DNA from: Gordonia liuliyuniae
GTDB taxonomy: Bacteria > Actinomycetota > Actinomycetes > Mycobacteriales > Mycobacteriaceae
NCBI RefSeq assembly: GCF_021739025.1
Contig: NZ_JAKKOT010000001.1
Coordinates: 124,001-188,000 of the forward strand
DNA: 64,000 nucleotides
Direction of reading: 5' to 3'
Shown here one piece after another: positions 8,418 through 17,611 of the stretch. Within the stretch, counting starts at the first letter, position 1. Each line of letters begins with the position of its first letter. Made by a program: the position numbers and the translations under genes. The notes below the pieces were generated by a model, which saw nothing but the letters and a program-made list of their open reading frames with translations, made no database searches and had not been told where the DNA came from.

Positions 8418-10097
8418 TCATTCTTCGGTGCGTAGTTCGCTGGCGGCTTCGCGGTTGCTGGCGAAGACACGGTCGGATTCCTTGAGGACGCCGAGTGTCC
8501 GCAACCGCGGTCCGACGGCTTGCCTGAGTCGGCTGAATCCGAGAGTGATGTCGTTCGCGGCGAGCCAGTCGCGCAACCGTTCGAGGGCTTCGGCGGCTGT
8601 CACGTCGACGTCGGTGACCGCCTCCAGGTCGAACACGAGGTGCTTCACCGGCTTCTCCGCTGCGGCGATGGAGGCCTTCGCCGACCGGACGACGGTGTCG
8701 GCGTTCGCGAAGAACAACGGTGCAGCGGGCCGCAGCACGATCAGACCCGGTGCGGTGATCGTCTTGTCGGCTGCGGTGAAGCGCTTGCCCGGAGTCGGGT
8801 CCGACTCGTCGGCGTGCAAGACGTCGACCGCCGGATTCGACGCTCGGCGAGCGATGTTGACCACTGCCAGCACGAACGCTACGACGATCCCGGCGATCGA
8901 TCCGACGAAGATCGTTGTGGCGAAACAGACGGCAGCGATCGAGAACTCGAACCGCTCGACGCGCCACAGCCGGGCGAACTTCCCGATGCCGAGCAGCGGG
9001 ACGACAGCGACGGCGACGATCGCACCGATCGCCGGCGACGGGATGCTGGTGAGCAGACCCGTTCCGAACAACAGCAACACCAGCGTGACAACCGCCAGGA
9101 CGAATGACGGGAGTTGTGTACGCGACGCCGCCTGGTCCATCGCCGCCGTCCTCGACGTGGACGAACCCACGGAGAAGCCGCCGGTGAAGCCTGCCGCGAC
9201 GTTGCCCACCCCGAAGGCCGCCAGATCGCGGTCGGCGGAGACTTCGTAGCCGTGCTTCTCCGCGTACGAACGGGATACCAACAGCCCCTCGACTGTCGTG
9301 ACCATCGCCAAGGCGATTGCGGACGGAACTAACGCGAGCCATTGAGCGACGCTGAGGGAGGGCCAGGTGAAGATCGGCGGACCGCCCGGCACCTCGCCGA
9401 GCACCGACACCCCGTGATCATCGAGATGGGCCGCGGCGACGATCACGGTCGCACCGACGAGGACGATCAACGCCCATGGGACGCGCGGCAGCCGCGTGCG
9501 CCACGCGAGGAGCACGATCAGCGACACCCCTGCAATCAGCACCGACCATCCGTTCGCGTCGGGCAGACCGGTGATCAACCCGCCGAGTTTGCCGACGAAC
9601 TCGTCGCCCGGCTCCAGATGGACGCCGGCCATTTTCGCGGTCTGGGACACCAGGATGTCCAAAGCGAGACCGCCGACGAAGCCGGTCAGGATGGGCTCAG
9701 ACAGGTAGTTCGCAAGGAAGCCCAGCCGAAAGACAGACATCAGCAGAAGGACAACACCGCAGATGACCGCCTGTGCCATCGCCATCGCCGCATAGTCGTC
9801 CCCGGACACCGCAAGACCACCGATCGACGAGGCGACGAGCGCCGCGGCCGCGGCGTCCGGCGACGCGACCAACTGTCTCGAGGACACGACCAGCGCGTAC
9901 AACACCGTTGGGATGATCAGCGCGTACAGGCCCGCGATCGGCGGCAGCCCGGCGATCTGGGCGTAGCCGATGTTGAGCGGAATCGAGATCGTGACGAGCG
10001 TGATCCCAGCCATCGTCTCCCGCGCGATGTTGCGCTTGGTCAGCCCGGGTATCACCCGATAGCCACGAAACCTCGCTGCGACGAGCCCGGTGGACAC
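8418..10097 (-). CDS. SulP family anion transporter with STAS domain
   Basis: Sulfate/bicarbonate-type SLC26 transporter in the cytoplasmic membrane. The membrane domain spans roughly residues 20-410, with the family's early motifs ISIPLNIGYAQIAGLPPIAGLY (~35-56), SSRQLVASPDAAAAALVAS, and VGNVAAGFTGGFSVGSSTSRTA near 290-310. A C-terminal STAS domain begins around residue 440 (APGLIVLRPAAPLFFANAD), with VFDLEAVTDVDVTAAEAL matching the regulatory switch helix. The GTG at 10097 is preceded by GGAGG; an upstream in-frame GTG at 10124 has a poorer site. It lies 52 bases behind the alkylsulfatase, so sulfate released by that enzyme is the obvious substrate or counter-ion. The direction of transport is not known. 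Confidence 0.92.
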   Translation of the reverse strand: MSTGLVAARFRGYRVIPGLTKRNIARETMAGITLVTISIPLNIGYAQIAGLPPIAGLYALIIPTVLYALVVSSRQLVASPDAAAAALVASSIGGLAVSGDDYAAMAMAQAVICGVVLLLMSVFRLGFLANYLSEPILTGFVGGLALDILVSQTAKMAGVHLEPGDEFVGKLGGLITGLPDANGWSVLIAGVSLIVLLAWRTRLPRVPWALIVLVGATVIVAAAHLDDHGVSVLGEVPGGPPIFTWPSLSVAQWLALVPSAIALAMVTTVEGLLVSRSYAEKHGYEVSADRDLAAFGVGNVAAGFTGGFSVGSSTSRTAAMDQAASRTQLPSFVLAVVTLVLLLFGTGLLTSIPSPAIGAIVAVAVVPLLGIGKFARLWRVERFEFSIAAVCFATTIFVGSIAGIVVAFVLAVVNIARRASNPAVDVLHADESDPTPGKRFTAADKTITAPGLIVLRPAAPLFFANADTVVRSAKASIAAAEKPVKHLVFDLEAVTDVDVTAAEALERLRDWLAANDITLGFSRLRQAVGPRLRTLGVLKESDRVFASNREAASELRTEE

Positions 10098-10149
10098 CTG
10101 GCGCTCACCTCCGTCCTCGCTCACCTTCGCTTTCGCTCAGCTGTCGCCG

Positions 10150-12027
10150 TTACGGCAGCACGATGTTGAACGCCGGATCGGGTTCGTCGACGACCTCAAT
10201 CAATCGCGCGAAGGCACCGCGATCACCGGTGAACTCCACGCCCGGAGACGTGTCGTCACCGCCGAGCAGTGCGAGCAGGCGCGGCTTGGTCGTGGCCACG
10301 GTCACGTCGGCGGGGCCGTCCTTGTCGAGCCTGCGACGGTGGATCAGGACACCGTTGCTGAGCGCGAGGCGGTGCGTCTGATCGAGGTCGGTGAATGTGA
10401 CATCGAGCGACAGTCGTTCGCCCCATGCCTTCGGACCGTTGAGCGAGATCGCGACCGAATCGAAGATCTGCGCTGGTGTCAGTTGAGCGAGGATCTCCGG
10501 CGCGTTGGGATTGGTCGGCGTCCCGAAGTTGGCTCCACGCAGTTCGGTGGCGCCGGACAGATAGAAGTTGCGCCACGTCCCGTTCTCGACCGTGTACGCC
10601 AGCTGGTCGAGGGTGTCCGCGTACAGCGCGCGCCCGTCCGAGTGGTCGGGGTCGACGAACACGACATGATCCAGGAGCGTCGCCGCCCACCGGTAGTCAC
10701 CAGACTCGTATGCGGCCCGCGCTACGTCGACGGTCTTGTCGATCCCACCGATCGCGTCGACGTAGCGAGCCGACAGAGCCTCCGGCGGGTGCGGCCACAG
10801 TCGGGCCGGGTTGCCGTCGAACCACCCGATATATCGCTGATATATCGCTTTGATGTTGTGACTGACCGAACCGTAGTAGCCGCGCGCGTGCCACGCGTTC
10901 TCCAAGGCGGGCGGAATCTGCATCGTCTCCGCGATCTCAGCGCCCTGGAGACCCTGATTGATCATCCTCAGCGTCTGATCGTGCAGATAGCCGTAGAGAT
11001 CGCGTTGGAGCGTCAACATCTCGACAATGCGATGGACTCCCCAAGTCGGCCAGTGGTGCGGCGAGAACATCACGTCCACGCGGTCGCCGAAGATGTCGAT
11101 CGCCTCGTTCAAATAGCCCGACCAGCCATGCGGATCACGGACCACTGCGCCGCGCAGGGTGAGGAGATTGTGCAGGGTGTGCGTGGCGTTCTCCGCGATG
11201 CACAGCGCGCGGAATCGCGGCAAGTAGACGTGCATCTCCGCGGGGGCCTCCGTCCCCGGGGCCATCTGGAACTCCATCTCGACACCGTCGATCGTCAGCG
11301 TCTCACCAGTGGTGTGAATGTCGATGGTCGGCACCACGATGCCCGCGGCACCGGTGGACGGGGCCTGACCGAGTCCTGCTCCGACGTGGCCGGATGGTCC
11401 GTGCGCAAGGGCCGCGCCGTACATGTATCCGGCGCGCCGCCCCATCGCGGTGCCCGCGTAGACGTTCTCAGCGATGGCGTGCTCGACGAACCCCTCTGGA
11501 GCGATCACCGCCACATCACCACGCGCGACCGCCTCTTGGTCGGTAACGCCGAGGACGCCGCCGAAGTGGTCGATGTGGCAGTGGGTGTGGACGATCGCTT
11601 TGACCGGCCGCTCCCCGCGATGAGCGCGGTAGAGGTCCATAGCTGCCAGTGCCGTCTCACGCGAGGTGAGCGTATCGATGATGACGACGCCCTCATCGCC
11701 TTCGACGATCGACAGGTTCGAGAGGTCAAGTCCGCGGACCTGATAGATGCCCGGAACCACTTCGAAGAGGCCCTGCATGCTCGTCAGTCGAGATTGACGC
11801 CAGAGACTCGGGTGGACCGTGTCAGCTGCGTCTTCTGAGTCCAAGAAGTCGAACACGTCGTTGTCCCACACCACCGTGCCGTCTTCGCTGCGGACTACGC
11901 CCGGTTCGAGCTTGCCGATGAATCCGCGACCGGCGTCGTCGAAGTCTCTGGTGTCGGTGAAGGGCAGCGATTCGCGTGCTCGACGGTGGGCTGCGACGAC
12001 GAACTCACTCGCATCTGGTTGGGACAT
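10150..12027 (-). CDS. Alkyl/aryl-sulfatase of the SdsA1 metallo-beta-lactamase type
   Basis: Hydrolyses primary alkyl sulfates such as dodecyl sulfate to alcohol and sulfate. The 625-residue length and layout fit SdsA1: an N-terminal metallo-beta-lactamase domain, a dimerisation segment and a C-terminal SCP2-like lipid-binding domain. The zinc motif is HTHCHIDHFGG (147-157); further metal or substrate elements are APGTEAPAEMHVYLPRF (256-272), AENATHTLHNL (278-288) and FSPHHWPTWG (321-330). The dimer region holds YQRYIGWFDGNPARLWPHPP (~396). The C-terminus (~500-625) includes LSLDVTFTDLDQTHRLAL. GAGGAGGAACC lies just before ATG 12027. No signal peptide is visible, so it is probably cytoplasmic and needs substrate import. 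The divergent LuxR-type gene is the likely regulator. Confidence 0.95.
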   Translation of the reverse strand: MSQPDASEFVVAAHRRARESLPFTDTRDFDDAGRGFIGKLEPGVVRSEDGTVVWDNDVFDFLDSEDAADTVHPSLWRQSRLTSMQGLFEVVPGIYQVRGLDLSNLSIVEGDEGVVIIDTLTSRETALAAMDLYRAHRGERPVKAIVHTHCHIDHFGGVLGVTDQEAVARGDVAVIAPEGFVEHAIAENVYAGTAMGRRAGYMYGAALAHGPSGHVGAGLGQAPSTGAAGIVVPTIDIHTTGETLTIDGVEMEFQMAPGTEAPAEMHVYLPRFRALCIAENATHTLHNLLTLRGAVVRDPHGWSGYLNEAIDIFGDRVDVMFSPHHWPTWGVHRIVEMLTLQRDLYGYLHDQTLRMINQGLQGAEIAETMQIPPALENAWHARGYYGSVSHNIKAIYQRYIGWFDGNPARLWPHPPEALSARYVDAIGGIDKTVDVARAAYESGDYRWAATLLDHVVFVDPDHSDGRALYADTLDQLAYTVENGTWRNFYLSGATELRGANFGTPTNPNAPEILAQLTPAQIFDSVAISLNGPKAWGERLSLDVTFTDLDQTHRLALSNGVLIHRRRLDKDGPADVTVATTKPRLLALLGGDDTSPGVEFTGDRGAFARLIEVVDEPDPAFNIVLP

Positions 12028-12217
12028 CGGTTCCTCCTCGATTTGGAAACGCACTCGAGTCTGCAGTGGTCCGAAGTGGACCCGTGGAACAAGTGTTTCG
12101 GGTTCTGCGGCTCCGGTGCGAACGACCTCATTCTTTGCGGGTGAGTCGAATTCGCGAGTCGTTTCAACCCGCGAACACGCCTCGCACCAAGGGTCGATCC
12201 GCGTAAGGTCTCCGCGT

Positions 12218-14782
12218 ATGACCGACTTTCGCGCGTGGTCTTCCTCCCTCCAATTCCAGGCGCCACTGCAACAGCCGGGGCACCTTCCGCGCTCTCGAGT
12301 CACCGACGGAATCGACGACCGGATCGACACGTCACATGCGGTTCTCGTCGTCGCGCCGAGCGGTTACGGCAAGACGTCGGCGGTCGCCGAATGGGCGGAG
12401 AAGCGGTGCGAGCGCGTCGCCTGGGTGACGTTGAGCAGATTCGACACCGATGTCGACCGAATCCAAGCCGTCGTCCTGCGTGCGTTGCTGTCGCTCGTCG
12501 ATCACTTGTCGTATGACGGGTTGCAGGCATTGCTTCGCGCCGACCCGTTCAGCGGAGTGTCGCCCACCGACTTCGATCACGTCGCCGAGGCCTTCGCCGA
12601 CCTGGTCGAGCCCGTCTATCTGGTAATCGATGACGCGCACCGCGCCAAGGACGCTCTGGGCACCGGTCTCATCGGCGCGCTGATCGACGGCTCGTTTCCG
12701 AACCTGCACGTCGTAGTCGTCGGCACCAGCTACACAGAACTGGCGCTCAGCCGATTCTCGCTGACGCATCCGCGTGCGGTGATCCGTGCGGTCGACCTCG
12801 CCTTCGACATCGGCGAGGTCAGCCGGTTCGTCCGCCGCAATGACACCGCCCTGTCGCCCGATTTCATACTCGAGGCCACGAGGGGATGGCCTATCGCGGT
12901 CCGGGTCCTCGCGATGACGGGAGTCCGCCCCGACCTCGACGGCGACCACGGCGTCTTCCATTCCTACGTCCGTGACCACGTGTTGCCGTCCCTGCCGCCC
13001 GACCTCGCCGAGTTCGCGTTGGTGACCTCCGCGTGCCGGAGCATCACGCCGGCGCTCGCCGATCAGCTGACCGGGCGCACCGACAGCGCCGATCTGTTGG
13101 ACCGGTGCGTCGCTGCCGCGCTGTTCATCGACCGATACACGTCGTCGAACGGCGACGTGTATCGATGGCACGCCCTGTTCGCCGGCCACTGCCGCGACAT
13201 CCTGGTCGAGTCCCGTCCGGGCACCGCAGCCAGCACGCTCCGCGCCGCCGCGTCGTTCTTCGAGGACAGCAGCCCGCTGCACGCGGCCGAGTACTGGCTG
13301 AAGGCGGGCGAGCCGACGAACGCCGTGCGGGTCGTCCTCAGCCGGTGGGTCAACGCGGTGGTCGGCCCCGACGCGACCGCCCTCGACCGTCTCTGCGTCG
13401 CACTTCCCAGCCCCTGGGACGACGATCCCCGTGTGCTCCTCGTTCGCGCCTGCGTACACCAGTCCACCGGCGAATCGACGTACGCCAAGATGCTCTACAC
13501 CCGTGCCGTGGCGCGCGGACAAGACTTCGTGACTCCCCCTGACAGCGGCGACGACTACCCCATCATCCTCGAGCAGGCACGACTGTTCCTGGTCGACGAC
13601 CGCACCGAACTCGGCGAAGCCTGCGACACGGCGCGGCGCCGATTCGAGACGGTCACGGAGTCGACCCGAGACCGAGTGCCCATGCTGTACCTACTCGGCT
13701 GGACCGAGATGCGTCTTCGCAGGGCTCCTGCACGCGCGATAGAGCTGCTCGACGCCACGGTGGCCGAAGCCCAGGCGATCGGTGCGACCGGTCTGGCCCA
13801 CCACGGCCGAAACCATCTGGCGTTCAGCTACGTGTGGGCCGGGCACCTGCACGATGCCCGGCGAGTCGTCGAGGCAGCGGGAGCCGAATCCGGCGGCGAC
13901 CCATGGGGTCAGTATGTGGGTGGCGGAGCCTCGTTCACGCGTGGATACCTCGCATACTGGCGAAACGATCTGCTGTCTGCCTCTGCCGAATTCTCGAGCT
14001 TGATCCGCTCGTCGGACTCGCCTCTGCTGTTCGGCGGTGCAGCACGGATGATGCTCGCGCTGACCGCCGCTGCACGCCGCGAACCCGGCGAGTGCCGGAT
14101 CGCTCTCGACGAACTGTCGAGCATGCCGGGGCAGATGGATCAGGGCGTCTCGTGGCCCGCATTCCGCCATACCGCACTCGCCGTCTTGAACGAAGCCGCA
14201 GGGAATACTGCCCGGGCCATGCGGGTGGTCACGAAGTACGAACACACCGACAGCACACCGTTCGTGAGCGTGGTGCTCGCCGGTATCGCAGCGCGGGCCC
14301 GGCAGCTGCGCACAGCGGCACAGATGATGCACCGTTTGCAGCCTCAGTACCAGCAGATCTCGTACGTTCGAGTCGCAACGCTGCTCGCCGACGCCCAAGT
14401 GGCCCGACACGACGGAGACCAGGAGCAAGCACACGACCTTCTCGAACGATCGCTCGATGCCGCTTCTGGAGAAGACATCCGCCGACTCTTCGCGGGTGAC
14501 GGTGTCGAGCTGCGACAGTTTCTCACCGGGCATCTCTCGTGGGGCACACGACACGAAGACTTCCTCGCGTCGTGCCTCGCTCCACCGCCCAGGAAGGGTG
14601 TCCTGCACACCCTCTCCGAGCGGGAACTCGACGTGTTCACCCAGCTGCGCACCACCCGCACGATGCAGGAGATCGCCGAGAGCCTCGGTGTCTCGATCAA
14701 CACCGTGAAGACACATCAGCGCGCCATCTACCGGAAGCTCGATGTCCGGTCGCGGCGCGAGGCTGTCCGTGTGACCGACTGA
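12218..14782 (+). CDS. MalT-type LuxR family transcriptional regulator
   Basis: Large signal-transduction ATPase (STAND-like) activator of 854 residues. A P-loop, APSGYGKTSA, lies at ~46-55, with Walker B-like VYLVIDDAHRAKD at ~135. A central helical repeat region (~350-760) resembles the TPR-like MalT sensor. A C-terminal LuxR HTH (~795-850) has LSERELDVFTQL, MQEIAESLGVS and NTVKTHQRAIYRKL. Such regulators bind ATP plus an inducer, oligomerise and activate nearby promoters. It is divergent from the alkylsulfatase across 190 bases and upstream of Sap-like and SulP genes, so it plausibly senses a sulfated compound and drives both arms. TAAGGT ends eight bases before the ATG, suggesting a nearly leaderless message. 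Confidence 0.88.
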   Translation: MTDFRAWSSSLQFQAPLQQPGHLPRSRVTDGIDDRIDTSHAVLVVAPSGYGKTSAVAEWAEKRCERVAWVTLSRFDTDVDRIQAVVLRALLSLVDHLSYDGLQALLRADPFSGVSPTDFDHVAEAFADLVEPVYLVIDDAHRAKDALGTGLIGALIDGSFPNLHVVVVGTSYTELALSRFSLTHPRAVIRAVDLAFDIGEVSRFVRRNDTALSPDFILEATRGWPIAVRVLAMTGVRPDLDGDHGVFHSYVRDHVLPSLPPDLAEFALVTSACRSITPALADQLTGRTDSADLLDRCVAAALFIDRYTSSNGDVYRWHALFAGHCRDILVESRPGTAASTLRAAASFFEDSSPLHAAEYWLKAGEPTNAVRVVLSRWVNAVVGPDATALDRLCVALPSPWDDDPRVLLVRACVHQSTGESTYAKMLYTRAVARGQDFVTPPDSGDDYPIILEQARLFLVDDRTELGEACDTARRRFETVTESTRDRVPMLYLLGWTEMRLRRAPARAIELLDATVAEAQAIGATGLAHHGRNHLAFSYVWAGHLHDARRVVEAAGAESGGDPWGQYVGGGASFTRGYLAYWRNDLLSASAEFSSLIRSSDSPLLFGGAARMMLALTAAARREPGECRIALDELSSMPGQMDQGVSWPAFRHTALAVLNEAAGNTARAMRVVTKYEHTDSTPFVSVVLAGIAARARQLRTAAQMMHRLQPQYQQISYVRVATLLADAQVARHDGDQEQAHDLLERSLDAASGEDIRRLFAGDGVELRQFLTGHLSWGTRHEDFLASCLAPPPRKGVLHTLSERELDVFTQLRTTRTMQEIAESLGVSINTVKTHQRAIYRKLDVRSRREAVRVTD

Positions 14783-14851
14783 ACCCACCTCGCCGTCGCC
14801 ATCATCCGCAGAGGGTGAGACGTGGATTCGCGGACACCTCGGTAGCCGACG

Positions 14852-15580
14852 ATGACTGTCATGCTCGACGTCCTTTGGCGCATGCTGCCGGTCACCCTGA
14901 GCGTAATGGCGAGCCCGGTGGCGATCCTCGCGGTGCTGGGCATGCTGCAGTCGTCTCACCCACTTCTGGTGAACGTCTGCTATCTCGGAGGGTGGGTGGT
15001 GGCCACCTCCGGCTCACTCGTCTTCTGGCTTGCTGTGCTCTCGTATTTCGGCATCTCCGAGGCCCACACCGGCTCCGCTCTCGCGACTGCGCTGCACGCG
15101 AGCATCTCCGTGCTGTGCTTCGCCGGCGCGGTGTGGTCGTATCGGCGGGCGCGGGCAACGTTGACGCGCCTCGCCGCGGCCCGCACCCTCGACGAGTTCG
15201 CGGCCGCCGCGCCGCAATTGCCCGGCCTCGTTAAGGACTCTGTGGGATACGGCGCGCGGCGATCATTCGTCGTCGGGCTCGGTGTCTTTCTCCTCAACCC
15301 GACGAATGTGTCGCTAGTGGCCGCGACCGCGATCGACCTTCTCAACGCGCACGTCTCGTCAGTGCAAGTCGTCGGACTGAGTATCGGCTTCGTCGTGGCC
15401 GTGTCCCTGCCGCTGGCCCTGCCAGTCATCGCGGTCACGGCCGGACGCCGGGCGCCGGACCGGCTCATCACGCGAGTGCGCGGATGGGTCCTTCGGAACA
15501 ACGGGTTCATCCGTGCATCCATGCTGCTCGTCGTCGGATTCCTACAATTGACGCGCGCAGTGACGGGCGGTCCGCCATGA
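14852..15580 (+). CDS. Sap-like (GAP/SfLAP family) membrane protein, second copy
   Basis: Polytopic membrane protein of 242 residues, homologous in pattern to the protein at 7314-7970. It has an N-terminal helix with MLPVTLSVMASPVAILAVLGML, a positively charged cytoplasmic loop at ~95-125, and NPTNVSLVAATAIDLL (~152) in place of the INPKN motif. Five or six helices are expected. Its TGA overlaps the ATG of the following SulP gene (ATGA), so the two are translationally coupled and probably act together. The family is linked in mycobacteria to sulfolipid export; here the substrate is inferred from context only. An in-frame ATG at 14861 is a possible alternative start. Confidence 0.82.
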   Translation: MTVMLDVLWRMLPVTLSVMASPVAILAVLGMLQSSHPLLVNVCYLGGWVVATSGSLVFWLAVLSYFGISEAHTGSALATALHASISVLCFAGAVWSYRRARATLTRLAAARTLDEFAAAAPQLPGLVKDSVGYGARRSFVVGLGVFLLNPTNVSLVAATAIDLLNAHVSSVQVVGLSIGFVVAVSLPLALPVIAVTAGRRAPDRLITRVRGWVLRNNGFIRASMLLVVGFLQLTRAVTGGPP

Positions 15581-17268
15581 AACGCTCGCAGGAAGCCCGC
15601 GCCGCGGTACAGACCTACCTCCGCAGGTTCGGCACCCGCCGAACGATCGGATCGGACGTCAAGGCAGGTGTCGTGCTCGGCGTCGAGAGCGTGCCAGACG
15701 GGTTGGCTGCAGGCGTCCTCGCGGGCGTCAACCCGCTGCTCGGACTCAACGCCTACCTGGTCGGCACGGTCACCGGGGCGTTGACAACCGGGTCAGTGTT
15801 CATGACCGTTCAGGCGACCGGCGCCATGTCGGTCATCATCAGCGACGTGCCAGCCGCGCAGGGTCCGAACGCGGCCTCCGTCATCGCCACTCTGACTGTG
15901 CTCGCGGGCCTCATCATGTTGGGGCTCGGGGTGGCTGGCCTAGGGAGTCTGGTCCGGTTCATCCCGTCGGCCGTGCTCTACGGGTTCGTCAACGGAGTCG
16001 CGATCAACATCATCCTCGGACAGCTCGCCAACTTCACCGGATTCGCGGGCACCGGAGAGAATCGCGTCAGCCGAGCGGTCGACACCGCGGCCCACATCGG
16101 CCATTTCAGCTGGCCAACTGTGGCAGTGGGTGCGTCGACGATAGCGCTGATCTTCGCACTGGAAGCCCTCGGAGTGGGCCCACTGGGAATGGTCGTCGCG
16201 GTGGTCGTCGGATCGGGTCTCGCGTTCATCTTCCCGCAGGACGCGGTCGTCACGCTCGGCGACTCAGTCGACATCGGCCGCAGTCTTCCATCATTCGTCG
16301 CGCCGTCGTTGTCGGAGACGCCCGCACTGCTTGTGCCCGCGTTGTCGTTGGCGCTCGTCGGGCTAGTGCAGGGTGCGGCCGTCTCCGGGTCGACCCCGAA
16401 CCCGGACGGCCACTACCCGAACGCATCGGCGGACTTCCGCGGGCAGGGCTTGGCGAACATCGCCTCAGGCGTGCTCCAAGGCATGCCCGTAGGCGGATCG
16501 ATGTCAGCGACGTCGTTGGCCCGGTCGGCGGGCGCACGGAGCGCGTTCGCGAGCATGGTCGCCGGCCTCGTCATGGTGGCCACGATCCTGGTGTGCGGTC
16601 CGCTCATCGAAAACGTGGCAATGCCCGCACTCGCGGGCCTCCTAATCCTCGTCGGCGTCCGTACGCTGAAGCCCCACCAGTTCCGGATGATCTGGCAAGC
16701 GGGGCGAGTACAGGTCGCCGTGTTCTCGGTGACCCTCGCATTGACCATGACGATCCCCCTCCAGTACGCGGTGCTCTCGGGAGTGGGATTGGCCGTGATC
16801 CTGCACGTCGTACAGCAGTCCAACCGGGTGAGGGTCGTCCAGTGGACGTTCGACACACCCGATTCTCGACCACGGGAGACCACGCCTCCGTCCGCCCTCG
16901 AGCCCGGCGACGTCGTCGTTCTCTCACCGTACGGAACGCTCTTCTTCGCTTCAGCACAAGCGTTCCGATCTCAACTGCCGACGCCAGTCGCCGATGCGCG
17001 CGGCGCAGTCGCCATCATCCGTCTTCGAGGGACGGACGAATTGGGGGTCACGTTCCTCACCATGCTCGGCGAGTACGCGATCGAGCTTCATCGTGCACAC
17101 GCCACTCTGATGTTGAGCGGAGTCGGCGGCGGCCTCGACGATCAACTCACCGCGACTGGGGTTCGCGAGCAGATCGGCGACAACAACGTCTTCTTGAGCC
17201 GCAGCCGACTCGGCGACTCGGTGTTCGACGCGTTGGGTCGGGCGCGGGAACGCCGCCAAGAGGGCTGA
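15577..17268 (+). CDS. SulP family anion transporter with STAS domain, second copy
   Basis: SLC26-type anion transporter of 563 residues, clearly different in sequence from the copy at 8418-10097. The membrane domain is at ~25-400, including VLGVESVPDGLAAGVLAGVN (~28-47), which replaces the usual P-x-x-x-A-Y motif, and VNGVAINIILGQLANFTGF. The segment GMPVGGSMSATSLARSAGARS (~307-327) is the conserved loop after helix 8. A STAS domain follows (~440-555: VVLSPYGTLFFASAQAF, AIIRLRGTDELGVTFL), with Asp in place of the usual phosphorylatable Ser. It is co-translated with the Sap-like gene. The altered motifs suggest a subfamily with another anion specificity than its partner; this is inference. 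Confidence 0.88.
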   Translation: MKRSQEARAAVQTYLRRFGTRRTIGSDVKAGVVLGVESVPDGLAAGVLAGVNPLLGLNAYLVGTVTGALTTGSVFMTVQATGAMSVIISDVPAAQGPNAASVIATLTVLAGLIMLGLGVAGLGSLVRFIPSAVLYGFVNGVAINIILGQLANFTGFAGTGENRVSRAVDTAAHIGHFSWPTVAVGASTIALIFALEALGVGPLGMVVAVVVGSGLAFIFPQDAVVTLGDSVDIGRSLPSFVAPSLSETPALLVPALSLALVGLVQGAAVSGSTPNPDGHYPNASADFRGQGLANIASGVLQGMPVGGSMSATSLARSAGARSAFASMVAGLVMVATILVCGPLIENVAMPALAGLLILVGVRTLKPHQFRMIWQAGRVQVAVFSVTLALTMTIPLQYAVLSGVGLAVILHVVQQSNRVRVVQWTFDTPDSRPRETTPPSALEPGDVVVLSPYGTLFFASAQAFRSQLPTPVADARGAVAIIRLRGTDELGVTFLTMLGEYAIELHRAHATLMLSGVGGGLDDQLTATGVREQIGDNNVFLSRSRLGDSVFDALGRARERRQEG

Positions 17269-17304
17269 CCGTTCGCTGCCTCGGCGGCGGCCGAGACGTT
17301 GGCG

Positions 17305-17577
17305 TCAGTTGAGCAGTTTCGCCTTCGCGGCGGCGAACTCGTCATCGGTGAGGAGTCCCTGAGACCGCAGATCCGCTAGTCGCATCAGCTCACCCGTCAG
17401 GTCGGATGCGGGCGACGCGGAGCTCGGCGACTGGTATATCGGGGCGGGTTCGGGCGCCATCCTGTCGACAGCACGCTGCGCCTGGCGACTGTTGACTGCG
17501 TTTGCTGTCCCGGCGACCACCGCGGTACGGGCGGCCAGACCGATCAGGCCTGGGCGGCCTCCTCGTCGCAACATCAT
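17305..17577 (-). CDS. SHOCT domain small protein
   Basis: Protein of 90 residues. A short basic, hydrophobic start (RRGGRPGLIGLAARTAVVAG) could be a membrane-associated helix. It is followed by a proline- and serine-rich linker and a C-terminal SHOCT motif (ELMRLADLRSQGLLTDDEF, then AAAKAKLLN). SHOCT domains are oligomerisation or linker modules with no catalytic activity. Two adjacent ATGs (17577 and 17574) follow a GGGAGAACGAG stretch. It is convergent with the SulP gene and lies 34 bases after the DUF6325-like gene, so the two probably share a transcript and may work together. Confidence 0.85.
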   Translation of the reverse strand: MMLRRGGRPGLIGLAARTAVVAGTANAVNSRQAQRAVDRMAPEPAPIYQSPSSASPASDLTGELMRLADLRSQGLLTDDEFAAAKAKLLN

Positions 17578-17611
17578 GGTCTCGTTCTCCCGTCCTGCCG
17601 CTTCGCGTCGT

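Noticed and set aside
10090-11838. 582-codon plus-strand open frame opposite the alkylsulfatase
   Set aside because: Shadow of the sulfatase; the minus-strand reading has metal-binding motifs and a strong ribosome site.
17280-17295. Small hairpin CTCGGC-GGCG-GCCGAG after the second SulP gene as a terminator
   Set aside because: Only six base pairs with no T-run in GC-rich DNA; too weak to list as a feature.
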